Part shown: positions 38,945-47,980 of the stretch, one piece after another | Position numbering within the stretch: the stretch's first letter is position 1 | Layout: each line of letters begins with the position of its first letter | Assembly: GCA_012520915.1 (NCBI GenBank) | Contig: JAAYNJ010000003.1 | Coordinates: 1-64,000, forward strand | Reading direction: 5' to 3' | Origin: Oscillospiraceae bacterium | Lineage (GTDB): Bacteria > Bacillota > Clostridia > Oscillospirales > Ruminococcaceae | DNA length: 64,000 nucleotides | Translations under genes and position numbers: made by a program | Notes under the pieces: generated by a model | Databases searched by the model: none | Seen by the model: only the letters and a program-made list of their open reading frames with translations | What the model was told of the DNA's origin: nothing

Positions 38945-40417
38945 TTGACAGCATTGCGCAGTAAGTTTAAGGACGTTATGACAGCGGTTGTGCCCATAAT
39001 TGTAATCGTTTTGCTGCTCCATCTGACCATAGCGCCTCTTGGAGAGGGGCTGGTTCCGAAATTTTTTGTAGGAAGCGTCCTGGTGATTATCGGTCTGACA
39101 GTATTTCTTTTCGGTATTGATCAGAGTATCGATCCAATAGGCCACGGCATAGGCAATATGCTTGCCCAATCCGGCAAAGCTTCTCTCGTTTTAGTGACGG
39201 GTGTAGTTTTGGGTTTCTTTATATCATTTGCGGAACCCGATCTTCATATTTTGGCAAGACAGGTTTCGGATATAACCGAAGGTCAATTCGGGCATATGGT
39301 TATGGTCATTGTGGTATCCATAGGAATCGGTGTGATGATGACTTTGGCTATGTTCAGAATCCTAAAGAACTTTCCCTTAAAGTACACTTTTTTACTTGCT
39401 TACGGACTAATCTTTATCTTGTCGATGTTTTCCTCATCCGACTTTCTGGCGATAGCTTTCGACTCGTCGGGAGCGACAACAGGTGCGCTGACCACACCGT
39501 TCATGCTTGCATTGGCAGCCGGTGTTTCGGCGATGAAAAAGAATTCCAAAACCAGCGAAGCGGACAGCTTCGGACTTGTCGGCATTTCTTCTTCGGGTGC
39601 GATAATAGGAGTGCTCAGCGCGTCGATAATAATGGGGCTCGGAAAACTCACGGGAACGCCCCCGGCATCCGAGTTGGCGGAACAGGATTTGCTCGGGGTC
39701 TACGGCCATCTGTTTCCGACAATAGCACTTGAAACAATTATTTCACTTGCGCCGATTGTGGTTTCATATATCATTATTCAGATATTTTTCTTGAAACAGT
39801 CAAAAGGGGCCGTTTCCTCCATATTCAAAGGCTTGATAATGACATATGTCGGCCTCCTGCTGTTTCTCACAGGGGTAAACGGCGGATTTATGGAAGTCGG
39901 ACGGGAGGTCGGAAAGATTCTCGCCTCCATGGACAGCAAGCTGCCTGTGTTGGCGGTTTCCTTCATTCTCGGATTGGTGACCGTGTTGGCGGAGCCTGCG
40001 GTAATAGTTCTGACGCACCAGGTGGAGGATATTACCGGAGGATATGTTAAGCGTCCCCTTGTACTAGTCTTTTTATTCGTTGCCGTAGGGCTTGCAATTT
40101 TTATGGCAACACTGCGCACACTGGTACCTGCGATACAGCTGTGGATGTATCTGCTGTTCGGATTCGGCTTTTCCGTATTGCTTGCCTTTTTCACTCCCGA
40201 CCTGTTTGTCGGAATAGCATTTGATGCGGGAGGAGTGGCGTCGGGCCCGATGACGGCTACCTTCAGTCTTGCGTTCATCCAGGGAATAGCTATCAGCACG
40301 CCGACTGCGGATATCGTGACCGACGGTTTCGGAATGATTGCGATAGTTGCGATGATGCCGATAATCGCTTTGCAGACTTTGGGTCTGATTTATCGTTTAA
40401 AAACGAGAAAGGGTTAG
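38945..40417 (+). CDS. DUF1538 integral membrane protein (two-fold repeat), PII-associated
   Basis: The 490-residue protein has about 12 transmembrane segments and an internal two-fold repeat: FFISFAEPDLHILARQVSDIT in the first half corresponds to LVTVLAEPAVIVLTHQVEDIT in the second, and FLAIAFDSSGATTGALTTPFMLALA to FVGIAFDAGGVASGPMTATFSLAF. It is a DUF1538 member, probably a transporter or channel. The start is the TTG at 38945 with GGGAGGGG five bases upstream. A tandem-PII protein follows immediately, and PII proteins often gate the transporter encoded next to them. The substrate is unknown. Confidence 0.85.
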   Translation: MTALRSKFKDVMTAVVPIIVIVLLLHLTIAPLGEGLVPKFFVGSVLVIIGLTVFLFGIDQSIDPIGHGIGNMLAQSGKASLVLVTGVVLGFFISFAEPDLHILARQVSDITEGQFGHMVMVIVVSIGIGVMMTLAMFRILKNFPLKYTFLLAYGLIFILSMFSSSDFLAIAFDSSGATTGALTTPFMLALAAGVSAMKKNSKTSEADSFGLVGISSSGAIIGVLSASIIMGLGKLTGTPPASELAEQDLLGVYGHLFPTIALETIISLAPIVVSYIIIQIFFLKQSKGAVSSIFKGLIMTYVGLLLFLTGVNGGFMEVGREVGKILASMDSKLPVLAVSFILGLVTVLAEPAVIVLTHQVEDITGGYVKRPLVLVFLFVAVGLAIFMATLRTLVPAIQLWMYLLFGFGFSVLLAFFTPDLFVGIAFDAGGVASGPMTATFSLAFIQGIAISTPTADIVTDGFGMIAIVAMMPIIALQTLGLIYRLKTRKG

Positions 40418-40431
40418 AGGTGGTTATGAGT

Positions 40432-41100
40432 ATGAGTTGTGATATTCAGGTGTTGACTGTTGTGCTTACTCCGGAACAGTGTCAAACTCTTTCCAAGTTG
40501 GCGCGCAAAGAACATATAGCCAGAACAATAATTATGGCAAAGGGAACCATATCAAACCAATTTTTGATGATGCTGGGAATAACCAGCGACAGGCGCGAGG
40601 TGGTCAGCATTATACTTCCAAAAACAGAAGCGCGGGAGTTTGTCGAACTGATCAATGAAAAGATGCAGCTGGACAAACCCGGAAAGGGAATAGCCTACCT
40701 GACGGATGTGCTCGCCTGTGTAGGAACGGAATATGCGGAAGAGAAGAGTTTTAACGAATCAGTAAATTTGGAGCCGGAGGAAAATATGTATAAAAAAATA
40801 ACCGTCGTTGTGGATCGTGGGAAATCCGGAGAAGTTATGGATGCGGCGAGAGAGGCAGGGGCCAGAGGCGGAACAATATTCCACGGCAGAGGCTCGGCCG
40901 GAAAAGATGCAAAGAAAGTTTTCGGAATAGAAATTGAACCAGAAAAAGAGATTATTGTTATATTGACTCCCAATGATGTCACTCAAAATGTTTTTGATTC
41001 GATATCTGAAAAAATGAATCTGAAGGAACCGGGCAACGGAATAATGTATGTGGAACCGATTTCCGGAACTTTCGGACTTTTTGAAAATTCGAAGAAATAA
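40432..41100 (+). CDS. Protein with two tandem PII-like domains
   Basis: The 222-residue protein holds two PII-fold domains. The first (about 5-100) contains GTISNQFLMMLGITSDRREVV; the second (about 115-215) contains GARGGTIFHGRGSAGKD followed by KEIIVILTPNDVTQNVFDSI. PII proteins sense nucleotides and regulate transporters or enzymes. Domain 1 lacks the classical T-loop tyrosine. I chose the ATG at 40432, where AGAGGTGG lies eight bases upstream. It is paired with the DUF1538 membrane gene (14 bases apart), which I infer it regulates. Confidence 0.83.
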   Translation: MSCDIQVLTVVLTPEQCQTLSKLARKEHIARTIIMAKGTISNQFLMMLGITSDRREVVSIILPKTEAREFVELINEKMQLDKPGKGIAYLTDVLACVGTEYAEEKSFNESVNLEPEENMYKKITVVVDRGKSGEVMDAAREAGARGGTIFHGRGSAGKDAKKVFGIEIEPEKEIIVILTPNDVTQNVFDSISEKMNLKEPGNGIMYVEPISGTFGLFENSKK

Positions 41101-41120
41101 ATGAAGTTTTAAAACTTGTG

Positions 41121-41152
41121 AAAAGACCGGCATTGACAAATGCCGGTCTTTT
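41121..41152 (+). terminator. Intrinsic terminator after the DUF1538-PII operon
   Basis: A perfect 14-bp stem (AAAAGACCGGCATT and complement) with loop GACA ends in a T run. It lies 20 bases beyond the PII stop and could also serve the convergent lipoprotein gene. Confidence 0.9.
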
Positions 41153-41190
41153 ATCTTTTATATTTTCCTTTAGACAGCAAGTAGAAGCCG

Positions 41191-42399
41191 TCAGTACAGG
41201 AACTCACTGATGCTCAGTTCATCGAAAAGGGAATTGCCCTTTATGGGATTATCCCTGATATCGAGGAATTCAAGACCTTTAATCGATTTCAAAACCTCTG
41301 CGTCTTTTACTCTGTTTCCGGCAAACGAAAGCCGTTTGAGATTGGGAAGTTTTTTCAATGGAGATATGTCGCTGATTTCGGAATAGTCCAACTTCAATTC
41401 TTTGAGACTGATGAGCGACTCTATTCCGGACAAATCGCGGATACCGGTTTCAGACATTGAAACTCTTTTTAATGACTTTAAGGAGAGGAGCGGGGAAATA
41501 TTTGTCAAAGGCATGAAATTAATTTCCAATTCCTCAAGAAGCAGAAAGTTTGAAAGATCCGACAGCGAATAGATGCTTCCCCTCACTTCAGGCTGTTCAA
41601 CACCGTCAATTATTATCTTTCTGTTATTTATGTTTTTCCTGTCACGCTTTGAGACCCCGTTTATTTCTATCTTTTTTATGTCCGATATGTCTCTGACGGT
41701 AACTATCCCTTCAGGTCTGTCGAGATAGTTCCGCACTATTCTTTCGAAAACCGGATCATTAAAACTCAGCGAGATATATTTCGAAATATCCTTATACTTT
41801 TCTTTTACCGAAGAATCCCCTGTGATTCTGTATCCGTCGGCGAGAATTGTTATGGCGGTACTGTATCGGAAGTCCTCAAAAAATATTTCCGAAGTTTTAA
41901 TGTATCCGTCGGGACAATCGGGCAGGTCGGCGATTAATTTGAGACAAAGGTTTAATGCCGCTTCCCTGTCGTTGGATTTTAAATAAAGTTCCGATGCGTT
42001 TATATATCCGTAGGGAGAATCGGGAAACAATTCGACCATCTCCAAAAAGAGTTTAAGCGCTTCATCGCTCCTTCCTTCATCGATGAGAAAATCCCCGAGA
42101 AGCATATATCCTTCAAGATAGTCCGGAAAATAACGGTTTAGCAATTTAATCTGAATCTCCGCCTTTTCGCTGTTATTTGAATTCAGATAACAGTCGACGG
42201 ACTTGAGATAAGCATCGATATTGTCGGGATGATATTCTATTACCTCAAGATATTTTTCAGCCGCTTTCTCGTAGTTTTCGGCGGTTTCGAGTTTTAAAGC
42301 CTCCTGCATAAGCCGGTCGGCGGAATTCTGACAACCTGAAAGGACTGAAAATAAAAAACAAAAAATCAATATATTTACGGTTAAAAACCTTTTTTTCAA
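41191..42399 (-). CDS. Lipoprotein with TPR and leucine-rich repeats
   Basis: The 402-residue protein has a lipoprotein signal peptide with lipobox LSGC (Cys23). The first part (about 30-200) has at least five TPR-like units, with ENYEKAAEKYLEVIEYHPDN being the clearest. The last 160 residues are leucine-rich repeats, such as LISLKELKLDYSEISDISPL and LPNLKRLSFAGNRVKDAEVL. It is exported and tethered to the outer face of the membrane. Both repeat types bind proteins, so a scaffold or surface-binding role is likely. It has its own upstream region and no obvious operon partner. Confidence 0.82.
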   Translation of the reverse strand: MKKRFLTVNILIFCFLFSVLSGCQNSADRLMQEALKLETAENYEKAAEKYLEVIEYHPDNIDAYLKSVDCYLNSNNSEKAEIQIKLLNRYFPDYLEGYMLLGDFLIDEGRSDEALKLFLEMVELFPDSPYGYINASELYLKSNDREAALNLCLKLIADLPDCPDGYIKTSEIFFEDFRYSTAITILADGYRITGDSSVKEKYKDISKYISLSFNDPVFERIVRNYLDRPEGIVTVRDISDIKKIEINGVSKRDRKNINNRKIIIDGVEQPEVRGSIYSLSDLSNFLLLEELEINFMPLTNISPLLSLKSLKRVSMSETGIRDLSGIESLISLKELKLDYSEISDISPLKKLPNLKRLSFAGNRVKDAEVLKSIKGLEFLDIRDNPIKGNSLFDELSISEFLY

Positions 42400-42442
42400 T
42401 TAATGACGCCTCCGGTAAAAGCAGAATGGAAAATTCAATAAT

Positions 42443-42961
42443 TTAGACGCTTAACAGCTTGCGCCTTTCTTTATAATCGGGCAAAATCGATTCGACAATT
42501 CTGTAGAAACCTTTGCCGTGGTTCTTTTCGAGAATATGCGAAAGCTCATGGACAACCACATAGTCAATCGCTTCTTTGGGATAACGCATAAGATAAAGGG
42601 AAAAACAGAGTGCGTTTTTTTGATTACAACTGCCGAAACGCTTCCTTGCGGATGTTATTTTAACACCCGAAGGCATAACGTTCATTTTGCCTGCAAAGTA
42701 TTCCACCCTTGCAGGAATATAAGCTTTTGCCTCGGCTCTTAATTTCTCCATGTCATCTTTATTGAGCAGAGGATATTTTTCAATGTGTTTTTTCATCCGT
42801 TCCAGTTTGGAAGCTATCCAAACCTTGTTTTTTTGAACAAACGATTCTATATAGCAAAAAGGGGTGTCAAGCGGAGCTGAAACCAGGACGCTGCAGTCAT
42901 TTTTGATAGTAATGGCAAGCGTCTTTCTTTTTGAATACTTAATTTCGTATCCTAAATCCAT
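42443..42961 (-). CDS. YgjP-like (M48/DUF45) metallopeptidase domain protein
   Basis: The 172-residue protein has the zinc motif HELSH in YVVVHELSHILEKNHGKGF, with a third histidine (NHGKGF) close behind. The middle part has SARKRFGSCNQKNALCFSLYL, as in the YgjP/WLM group. These cytoplasmic peptidases are of unknown substrate, some linked to DNA repair through SprT-like folds. It is a stand-alone gene. The ATG at 42961 gives the family N-terminus. Confidence 0.85.
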   Translation of the reverse strand: MDLGYEIKYSKRKTLAITIKNDCSVLVSAPLDTPFCYIESFVQKNKVWIASKLERMKKHIEKYPLLNKDDMEKLRAEAKAYIPARVEYFAGKMNVMPSGVKITSARKRFGSCNQKNALCFSLYLMRYPKEAIDYVVVHELSHILEKNHGKGFYRIVESILPDYKERRKLLSV

Positions 42962-43048
42962 TTAATTTTCCCAACCGGCATATGAAGAAATATACAGGCG
43001 CAATAAATATACAAACCGTATAATGCTTGAGCTAATAAACGAAAAGTA

Positions 43049-43399
43049 TTAACCCAGCCTGCTCTTCCACTCTTCTTCTCTAAAACCCACCAGAACAAAA
43101 TCATCCGAAATCAGAAGGGGTCTCTTCACCAACATCCCGTTTGTGGCGAGAAGACGGATCTTTTCATCATCACTCATATCCTTTAACTTTTCCTTCAGAT
43201 TTAACTCTCTATAGGGTATTCCGCTTGTGTTAAACCATCTCTTTAACGGCAGAGCGCTCTTTTCAATCCAGCTCTTGAGTTCCTGATAATCGGGATTGTC
43301 TGTTTTAATATCTCTGTATTCAAAGTGAATGCCGATGTCATTAAGGAATTTTTCGGCCTTTTTACAGGTTGTACAACGAGGGTAACATATTAACAACAT
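43049..43399 (-). CDS. Arsenate reductase/Spx-like thioredoxin-fold protein
   Basis: The 116-residue protein has a CPxCTTCKKA-type active site (residues 5-14, with Cys9 and Cys12 as CxxC) and the ArsC/Spx family ending LVKRPLLISDDFVLVGFREEEW. The motif and C-terminus match the YffB/Spx-type ArsC relatives better than true arsenate reductases. The conserved Arg in RPLL is present. The start is the ATG at 43399, with AAGGAG six bases upstream; an in-frame codon 11 earlier is not supported. Confidence 0.85.
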   Translation of the reverse strand: MLLICYPRCTTCKKAEKFLNDIGIHFEYRDIKTDNPDYQELKSWIEKSALPLKRWFNTSGIPYRELNLKEKLKDMSDDEKIRLLATNGMLVKRPLLISDDFVLVGFREEEWKSRLG

Positions 43400-43513
43400 T
43401 TCGTTCTCCTTAATCTGAAAATAATTTGCCACCGCTACTTAAACATTATATACTTTTTGAGCGTCATAAGTAACATTTGAAAGCTGTCCTTTTAATTTTG
43501 AGGTATGGAATAG

Positions 43514-44299
43514 TTGCGAAAAGAAATATTTATATGTTTTGCCGATGCGGACAAGGAAACGGCGTTTGCTGTTGCAAGGGAGCTGGAAAAAAACGGATTC
43601 GGCAGTTATCTGCCTTTGGATATTGACCCATCGGACAAAAACGGGTTAAAAAACCGTATAGGTGAAAGCAGTGTGGCGGTGTTTATCTTTACCGATGAGG
43701 CGAATATGAGCGCAACCGCAGCAAAACAGCTTGAAATTGCTTTTAACTCCGGATTGGCGGTCGTCACTTTCAGATTGAGCAACAGTCTTCCGATAGGAAG
43801 GTTGGGGATATATATAAATGTCCCCCATGTTGTGGACGCAAGGGACGGGGATTTACAGGATAATATCAATAAACTTGTTGATGTAGTGCGTGAAGTGCGG
43901 GAACTCGTTAATGAGAATCGGGAAAGAGAGAAAAAGCGAATCGATTCGAGAAGAATCTTTTCGGGCAGATTTGCCGATAAAATAAACCTTCTGCCGGGTT
44001 ATTCGGGAAAGGGGATTGTCGCTCTGTTCGCAACGGCGTATTATGTGCTGACCTCGCTTTTTCTTTTGATGGCCTACCACGACCTCTTCAGAAGCGAAAA
44101 CCTTTTAGAGGATGCGGCGGTTGCGATATATCTGACGCTTGCCTTCTACCTCCCGGTTGCGATACTGGGGAATGCGTTCAAAGTAAGGGATAAAATTGCC
44201 TTCTTAAGGAAGAGAAATCCCGTCCCCACTGTAGTTTTTATTGCAATCATTGAGGCGGTGCTGTTCTTCTTCTTCAACTTCCTGCTTAAAATTTTATAA
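43514..44299 (+). CDS. TIR-domain protein with C-terminal transmembrane segments
   Basis: The 261-residue protein begins with a TIR-like fold (residues 1-130): IFICFADADKETAFAVARELEKNGF is the first strand and helix, followed by VAVFIFTDEANMSATAAKQLEIAF, in which Glu occupies the place of the NADase glutamate of TIR domains. A basic linker (130-160) leads to four hydrophobic segments. Such proteins are often signalling or defence components, but the partner of this gene is not obvious. The start is the TTG at 43514 with GAGG ten bases upstream. It is followed by a clear terminator. Confidence 0.75.
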   Translation: MRKEIFICFADADKETAFAVARELEKNGFGSYLPLDIDPSDKNGLKNRIGESSVAVFIFTDEANMSATAAKQLEIAFNSGLAVVTFRLSNSLPIGRLGIYINVPHVVDARDGDLQDNINKLVDVVREVRELVNENREREKKRIDSRRIFSGRFADKINLLPGYSGKGIVALFATAYYVLTSLFLLMAYHDLFRSENLLEDAAVAIYLTLAFYLPVAILGNAFKVRDKIAFLRKRNPVPTVVFIAIIEAVLFFFFNFLLKIL

Positions 44300-44329
44300 T
44301 AGTGCGTTCCGAAAATGCCTTATACAAAC

Positions 44330-44379
44330 ACAAACACCGCCGAAAAGATACAATCTGTTTTTTCGAGGCGGTGCTTGTT
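44330..44379 (+). terminator. Intrinsic terminator after the TIR gene
   Basis: ACACCGCC and GGCGGTGx pair with neighbouring GAAAA/TTTTC extension around a 12-base loop, followed by a T-rich tract. It lies 30 bases beyond the stop. Confidence 0.72.
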
Positions 44380-44418
44380 TTATTATGGTTTGAAATTATT
44401 TAAGCCCGGGTTAAAAAC

Positions 44419-44862
44419 TCAATATCCGTTGCCCATTGCCGAAAAAATTCCGGATATGACGCTTCCGAGCACAAGAGAGAATAAAATGGCAAGAACTATT
44501 CCTATGAGCGTCAGAATGAGGCTTGCCCTGGCATAATTTTTGAGGTTGATTTTGGTCGAACTGCCAAATGCCCAGACAAACAGCATAATCAGATTGACCA
44601 ACGGCACTGCCATGAGAAGCATAACTCCGATAAACGCTCCGACGGATACGGGCGCATAAAGGCTGTTGGGAGCGGGGGGGACATCGACGGCTTGCTGAGG
44701 AGGAGAAGAAGGATAGGTGTACGGGGGGGCGCTTTGCTGATAGCTGTAGTTGGGACTGTTCTGCTGCGTATTTGCATACGGGTTGGGCGCTCCGCAGGAC
44801 GGACAGAATTTTTCATTATTTGAAATGTTTGTGCCGCAAGAGCCGCAGGTGACATAATTCAT
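44419..44862 (-). CDS. Small zinc-ribbon membrane protein
   Basis: The 147-residue protein starts with a zinc ribbon (Cys6, Cys9, Cys20, Cys23; CGSCGTNISNNEKFCPSCG), followed by a Pro/Ser/Gln/Tyr-rich linker and two transmembrane segments (about 75-95 and 110-140). The layout resembles the larger zinc-ribbon protein at 13.7-15.3 kb but without its repeats and extra domains. AGGAGG-like sequence precedes the ATG. It is monocistronic and of unknown function. Confidence 0.82.
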   Translation of the reverse strand: MNYVTCGSCGTNISNNEKFCPSCGAPNPYANTQQNSPNYSYQQSAPPYTYPSSPPQQAVDVPPAPNSLYAPVSVGAFIGVMLLMAVPLVNLIMLFVWAFGSSTKINLKNYARASLILTLIGIVLAILFSLVLGSVISGIFSAMGNGY

Positions 44863-45065
44863 AGATTTTCCTCCTAATATTTAAAAAGTACAACTCAAAT
44901 TGACAGCCTTATTATAACATTGTGTGCGCTAAAAAACTATTGTATTTAACAGAGATATTTACATTTAACATAAGATTCGAACCGGCAACCCGCTCGACAG
45001 GCTTAAAACGGCGGGATAAAAAGAAGAAACAACGGAAAAAATGCGTACTGTTCATGTAATATATA

Positions 45066-45093
45066 AATAGGGCGACATACTTGTCGCCCTATT
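45066..45093 (-). terminator. Intrinsic terminator of ppdK
   Basis: A perfect 12-bp stem (AATAGGGCGACA and complement) with a four-base loop lies 18 bases beyond the ppdK stop and is followed on the minus strand by AT-rich sequence. Confidence 0.85.
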
Positions 45094-45111
45094 GTATTAT
45101 TATTGTTTCTA

Positions 45112-47742
45112 TCAGTCTCTCGGGTAATTGATTTGAGCCTGCGCGGCTGCGAGTCTTGCTATGGGAACTCTAAAGGGAGAACAGGATACATAATCCAACC
45201 CTATCATATGGCAGAACTCGACCGAAGAGGGATCTCCGCCGTGCTCGCCGCAGATTCCGAGCTTGAGATTGGGATTGCCTTCCCTTCCGAGCTCAACCGA
45301 TGTTTTCATGATGCTTCCGACGCCTATGCGGTCAATTCGCGCAAAGGGATCGCTTTCATAGATGTTTTTGCTGTAGTAATCTCCGAGGAATTTGGAAGCG
45401 TCGTCTCTTGAAAAACCGAAGACCATCTGAGTCAGGTCGTTTGTGCCGAAGCTGAAGAAGTCGGCTTCTTTTGCTATTGTATCGGATGTGAGTGCCGCTC
45501 TGGGAATTTCAAGCATTGTTCCCACGGAGTAGCGCACATCGACTCCCGAGTCGGCAATAATTTTTTCCGCCGTGCTGACGACGACATCCTTTACATAAAG
45601 GAACTCTTTAACTTCGCCCACCAAAGGTATCATAATCTCGGGAACAACATCCATTCCGGTTCTCTTTATTACGCTTATTGCCGCCTGGATGATTGCCGTA
45701 GTCTGCATTTCCGCAATTTCCGGGAATGAAACGGAAAGACGGCAACCGCGGTGTCCGAGCATGGGGTTAAACTCGTGCAACGAACTTATTATTTCCTTGA
45801 GCTCGGATACGGGTATACCCAAATCTCCCGCTATTTGTGCAATGTCATCTTCGGCAGTGGGGAGGAACTCGTGCAACGGCGGGTCGAGGAACCTTATGGT
45901 AACAGGCAGCCCGTGCATTTCTTCATAAATGCCTTCAAAGTCCTGCTGCTGCAGGGGGAGAAGCTTGGCAAGAGCGTTTCTGCGCTGTTCTTCGGTTTTG
46001 CTGACAATCATTTCCCTCATCAGTCTGATTCTGTCGCTTTCAAAGAACATGTGCTCGGTTCTGCAAAGCCCTATGCCTTCAGCGCCGAATCTCCTTGCCT
46101 GAGCTGCGTCATGAGGTGTATCCGCATTTGCGCGGACTCCCAAAACTCTGAATTCGTCGGCCCAATCCATGAATCTTCCGAAATCGCCGGCGATTTCCGC
46201 TTCTATAGTCGGAATAGCTTCGAGGTAAACGTTTCCGGTAGAACCGTCAAGAGATATTTTCTCTCCGTAATTGACTCTTTTTCCGCCAAGCTCAAAATAG
46301 TTTTCCTCTTCGTTTATAATTACTTCGCCCAATCCCGACACGCAGCAGGTGCCCATGCCTCTTGCGACGACCGCCGCGTGAGAGGTCATGCCTCCGCGAA
46401 CCGTCAGAATTCCTTCCGAAACATGCATTCCCTCTATGTCTTCAGGTGAAGTTTCAAGACGAACGAGTATTACCTTATTGCCTTTTTCGACTTCCTGTAT
46501 AGCCTGATAGGCATTGAATACGACATTGCCGCAGGCAGCACCCGGTGATGCGGCAAGCCCCGTACCCGCAACCTTTGCCGCCTTAAGCGCGTTCGGATCA
46601 AACTGGGGGTGAAGCACGGCATCGAGTTGTTTAGGATCAACCATGAGAAGAGCTCTTTTCTTATCGATCATACCTTCGTCGACAAGATCACAGGCAATCT
46701 TCAGTGCGGCTGCGGCGGTTCTTTTTCCGTTCCTCGTCTGAAGCATGTACAATTTACCTTTTTCTATGGTAAATTCCATGTCCTGCATATCTTTGTAGTG
46801 ACCTTCGAGACGTTTGGCTATGTCGGTGAATTCTTTGTATATTTCAGGCATAATTTCATGTAATTTGCTGATGTGATAGGGAGTATGTGTGCCGGCCACA
46901 ACGTCCTCGCCCTGTGCGTTTATCAGAAACTCGCCGAACAATTCCTTTTCACCGGTTGCGGGGTCTCTGCTAAAGGCAACTCCCGTACCCGAATCGTTAC
47001 CCATGTTTCCGAAAACCATCTGCTGAACGTTAACGGCGGTTCCCCATTCGCCGGGGATGTCGTTCATTCTGCGGTAGTATATGGCTCTTTCATTGTTCCA
47101 GCTTCTAAAGACCGACTCGACCGTTAAAATCAGCTGTGTCTCCGGATCTTGCGGGAAAGCCTCGCCCTTTTCCTTCTCGTAGAAGTCTTTAAACTTGCCT
47201 ACCAGTTCTTTGAGGTCATCCGCACTGAGATCGGTATCCGATTCGACGCCTCTTTCTTCCTTCATCGCGTCGAGCATGCCTTCGAAATTATTCTTGGGAA
47301 TTCCCATTACAACATCCGAGAACATCTGAATGAATCTGCGATAGCTGTCGTACGCAAAACGCTTGTTGTTTGTAAGGGTGGCAACTCCTTCGACAACGAC
47401 ATCGTTAATACCGAGATTCAGCACCGTATCCATCATGCCGGGCATTGAAGCCCTTGCGCCGGAACGCACCGATACGAGAAGCGGGTTTTCGGGATCTCCG
47501 AATTTCTTTCCGGTAATCTCTTCAAGATAGCCGAGATTTTTGTGAATTTCATCGATAATTTCATCCGAAATTTTTTCTCCGTCGCTGTAATAACGGGTAC
47601 ATGCCTCGGTAGTTACGATAAAGCCTTGAGGTACAGGCATCCCTAAAAGCGTCATCTCAGCCAGGTTTGCACCCTTGCCCCCGAGCAGCTCTCTCATGCT
47701 GCCGTTACCCTCGGAAAATAAATAGACGTATTTGTGACTCAA
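45112..47742 (-). CDS. ppdK: Pyruvate, phosphate dikinase
   Basis: The 876-residue enzyme interconverts ATP, phosphate and pyruvate with AMP, pyrophosphate and phosphoenolpyruvate. Its swivelling phosphohistidine domain contains GGMTSHAAVVARGMG with the catalytic His, the N-terminal ATP-grasp has GGKGANLAEM and SVRSGARASMPGMMDTVLNLG, and the PEP-binding barrel has GLCRTEHMFF and GTNDLTQMVFGFSRDD. It starts at TTG, with GGAGGT seven bases upstream. In anaerobes PPDK often replaces pyruvate kinase in pyrophosphate-linked glycolysis. It ends at a strong terminator. Confidence 0.97.
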   Translation of the reverse strand: MSHKYVYLFSEGNGSMRELLGGKGANLAEMTLLGMPVPQGFIVTTEACTRYYSDGEKISDEIIDEIHKNLGYLEEITGKKFGDPENPLLVSVRSGARASMPGMMDTVLNLGINDVVVEGVATLTNNKRFAYDSYRRFIQMFSDVVMGIPKNNFEGMLDAMKEERGVESDTDLSADDLKELVGKFKDFYEKEKGEAFPQDPETQLILTVESVFRSWNNERAIYYRRMNDIPGEWGTAVNVQQMVFGNMGNDSGTGVAFSRDPATGEKELFGEFLINAQGEDVVAGTHTPYHISKLHEIMPEIYKEFTDIAKRLEGHYKDMQDMEFTIEKGKLYMLQTRNGKRTAAAALKIACDLVDEGMIDKKRALLMVDPKQLDAVLHPQFDPNALKAAKVAGTGLAASPGAACGNVVFNAYQAIQEVEKGNKVILVRLETSPEDIEGMHVSEGILTVRGGMTSHAAVVARGMGTCCVSGLGEVIINEEENYFELGGKRVNYGEKISLDGSTGNVYLEAIPTIEAEIAGDFGRFMDWADEFRVLGVRANADTPHDAAQARRFGAEGIGLCRTEHMFFESDRIRLMREMIVSKTEEQRRNALAKLLPLQQQDFEGIYEEMHGLPVTIRFLDPPLHEFLPTAEDDIAQIAGDLGIPVSELKEIISSLHEFNPMLGHRGCRLSVSFPEIAEMQTTAIIQAAISVIKRTGMDVVPEIMIPLVGEVKEFLYVKDVVVSTAEKIIADSGVDVRYSVGTMLEIPRAALTSDTIAKEADFFSFGTNDLTQMVFGFSRDDASKFLGDYYSKNIYESDPFARIDRIGVGSIMKTSVELGREGNPNLKLGICGEHGGDPSSVEFCHMIGLDYVSCSPFRVPIARLAAAQAQINYPRD

Positions 47743-47980
47743 ATCAGTTACCTCCGTATAATATAAAGGGTTTATTTATTATATTCATGGACTAATATTA
47801 TAGCAAAACAGAGCAATATTTTCTACAAATCCGCATAAAATTTGAAATTTTGAGATAATAGAGACGGCAGCTATTGAAAAGGCCGGAAGAAAAAAGGATA
47901 ATGATAGTTGGCCAATAAAAATAATTTATATATTTTCAACGTTAATCGTCCGCAGTTGCAGATGCTTTATAGAGGTGTTT

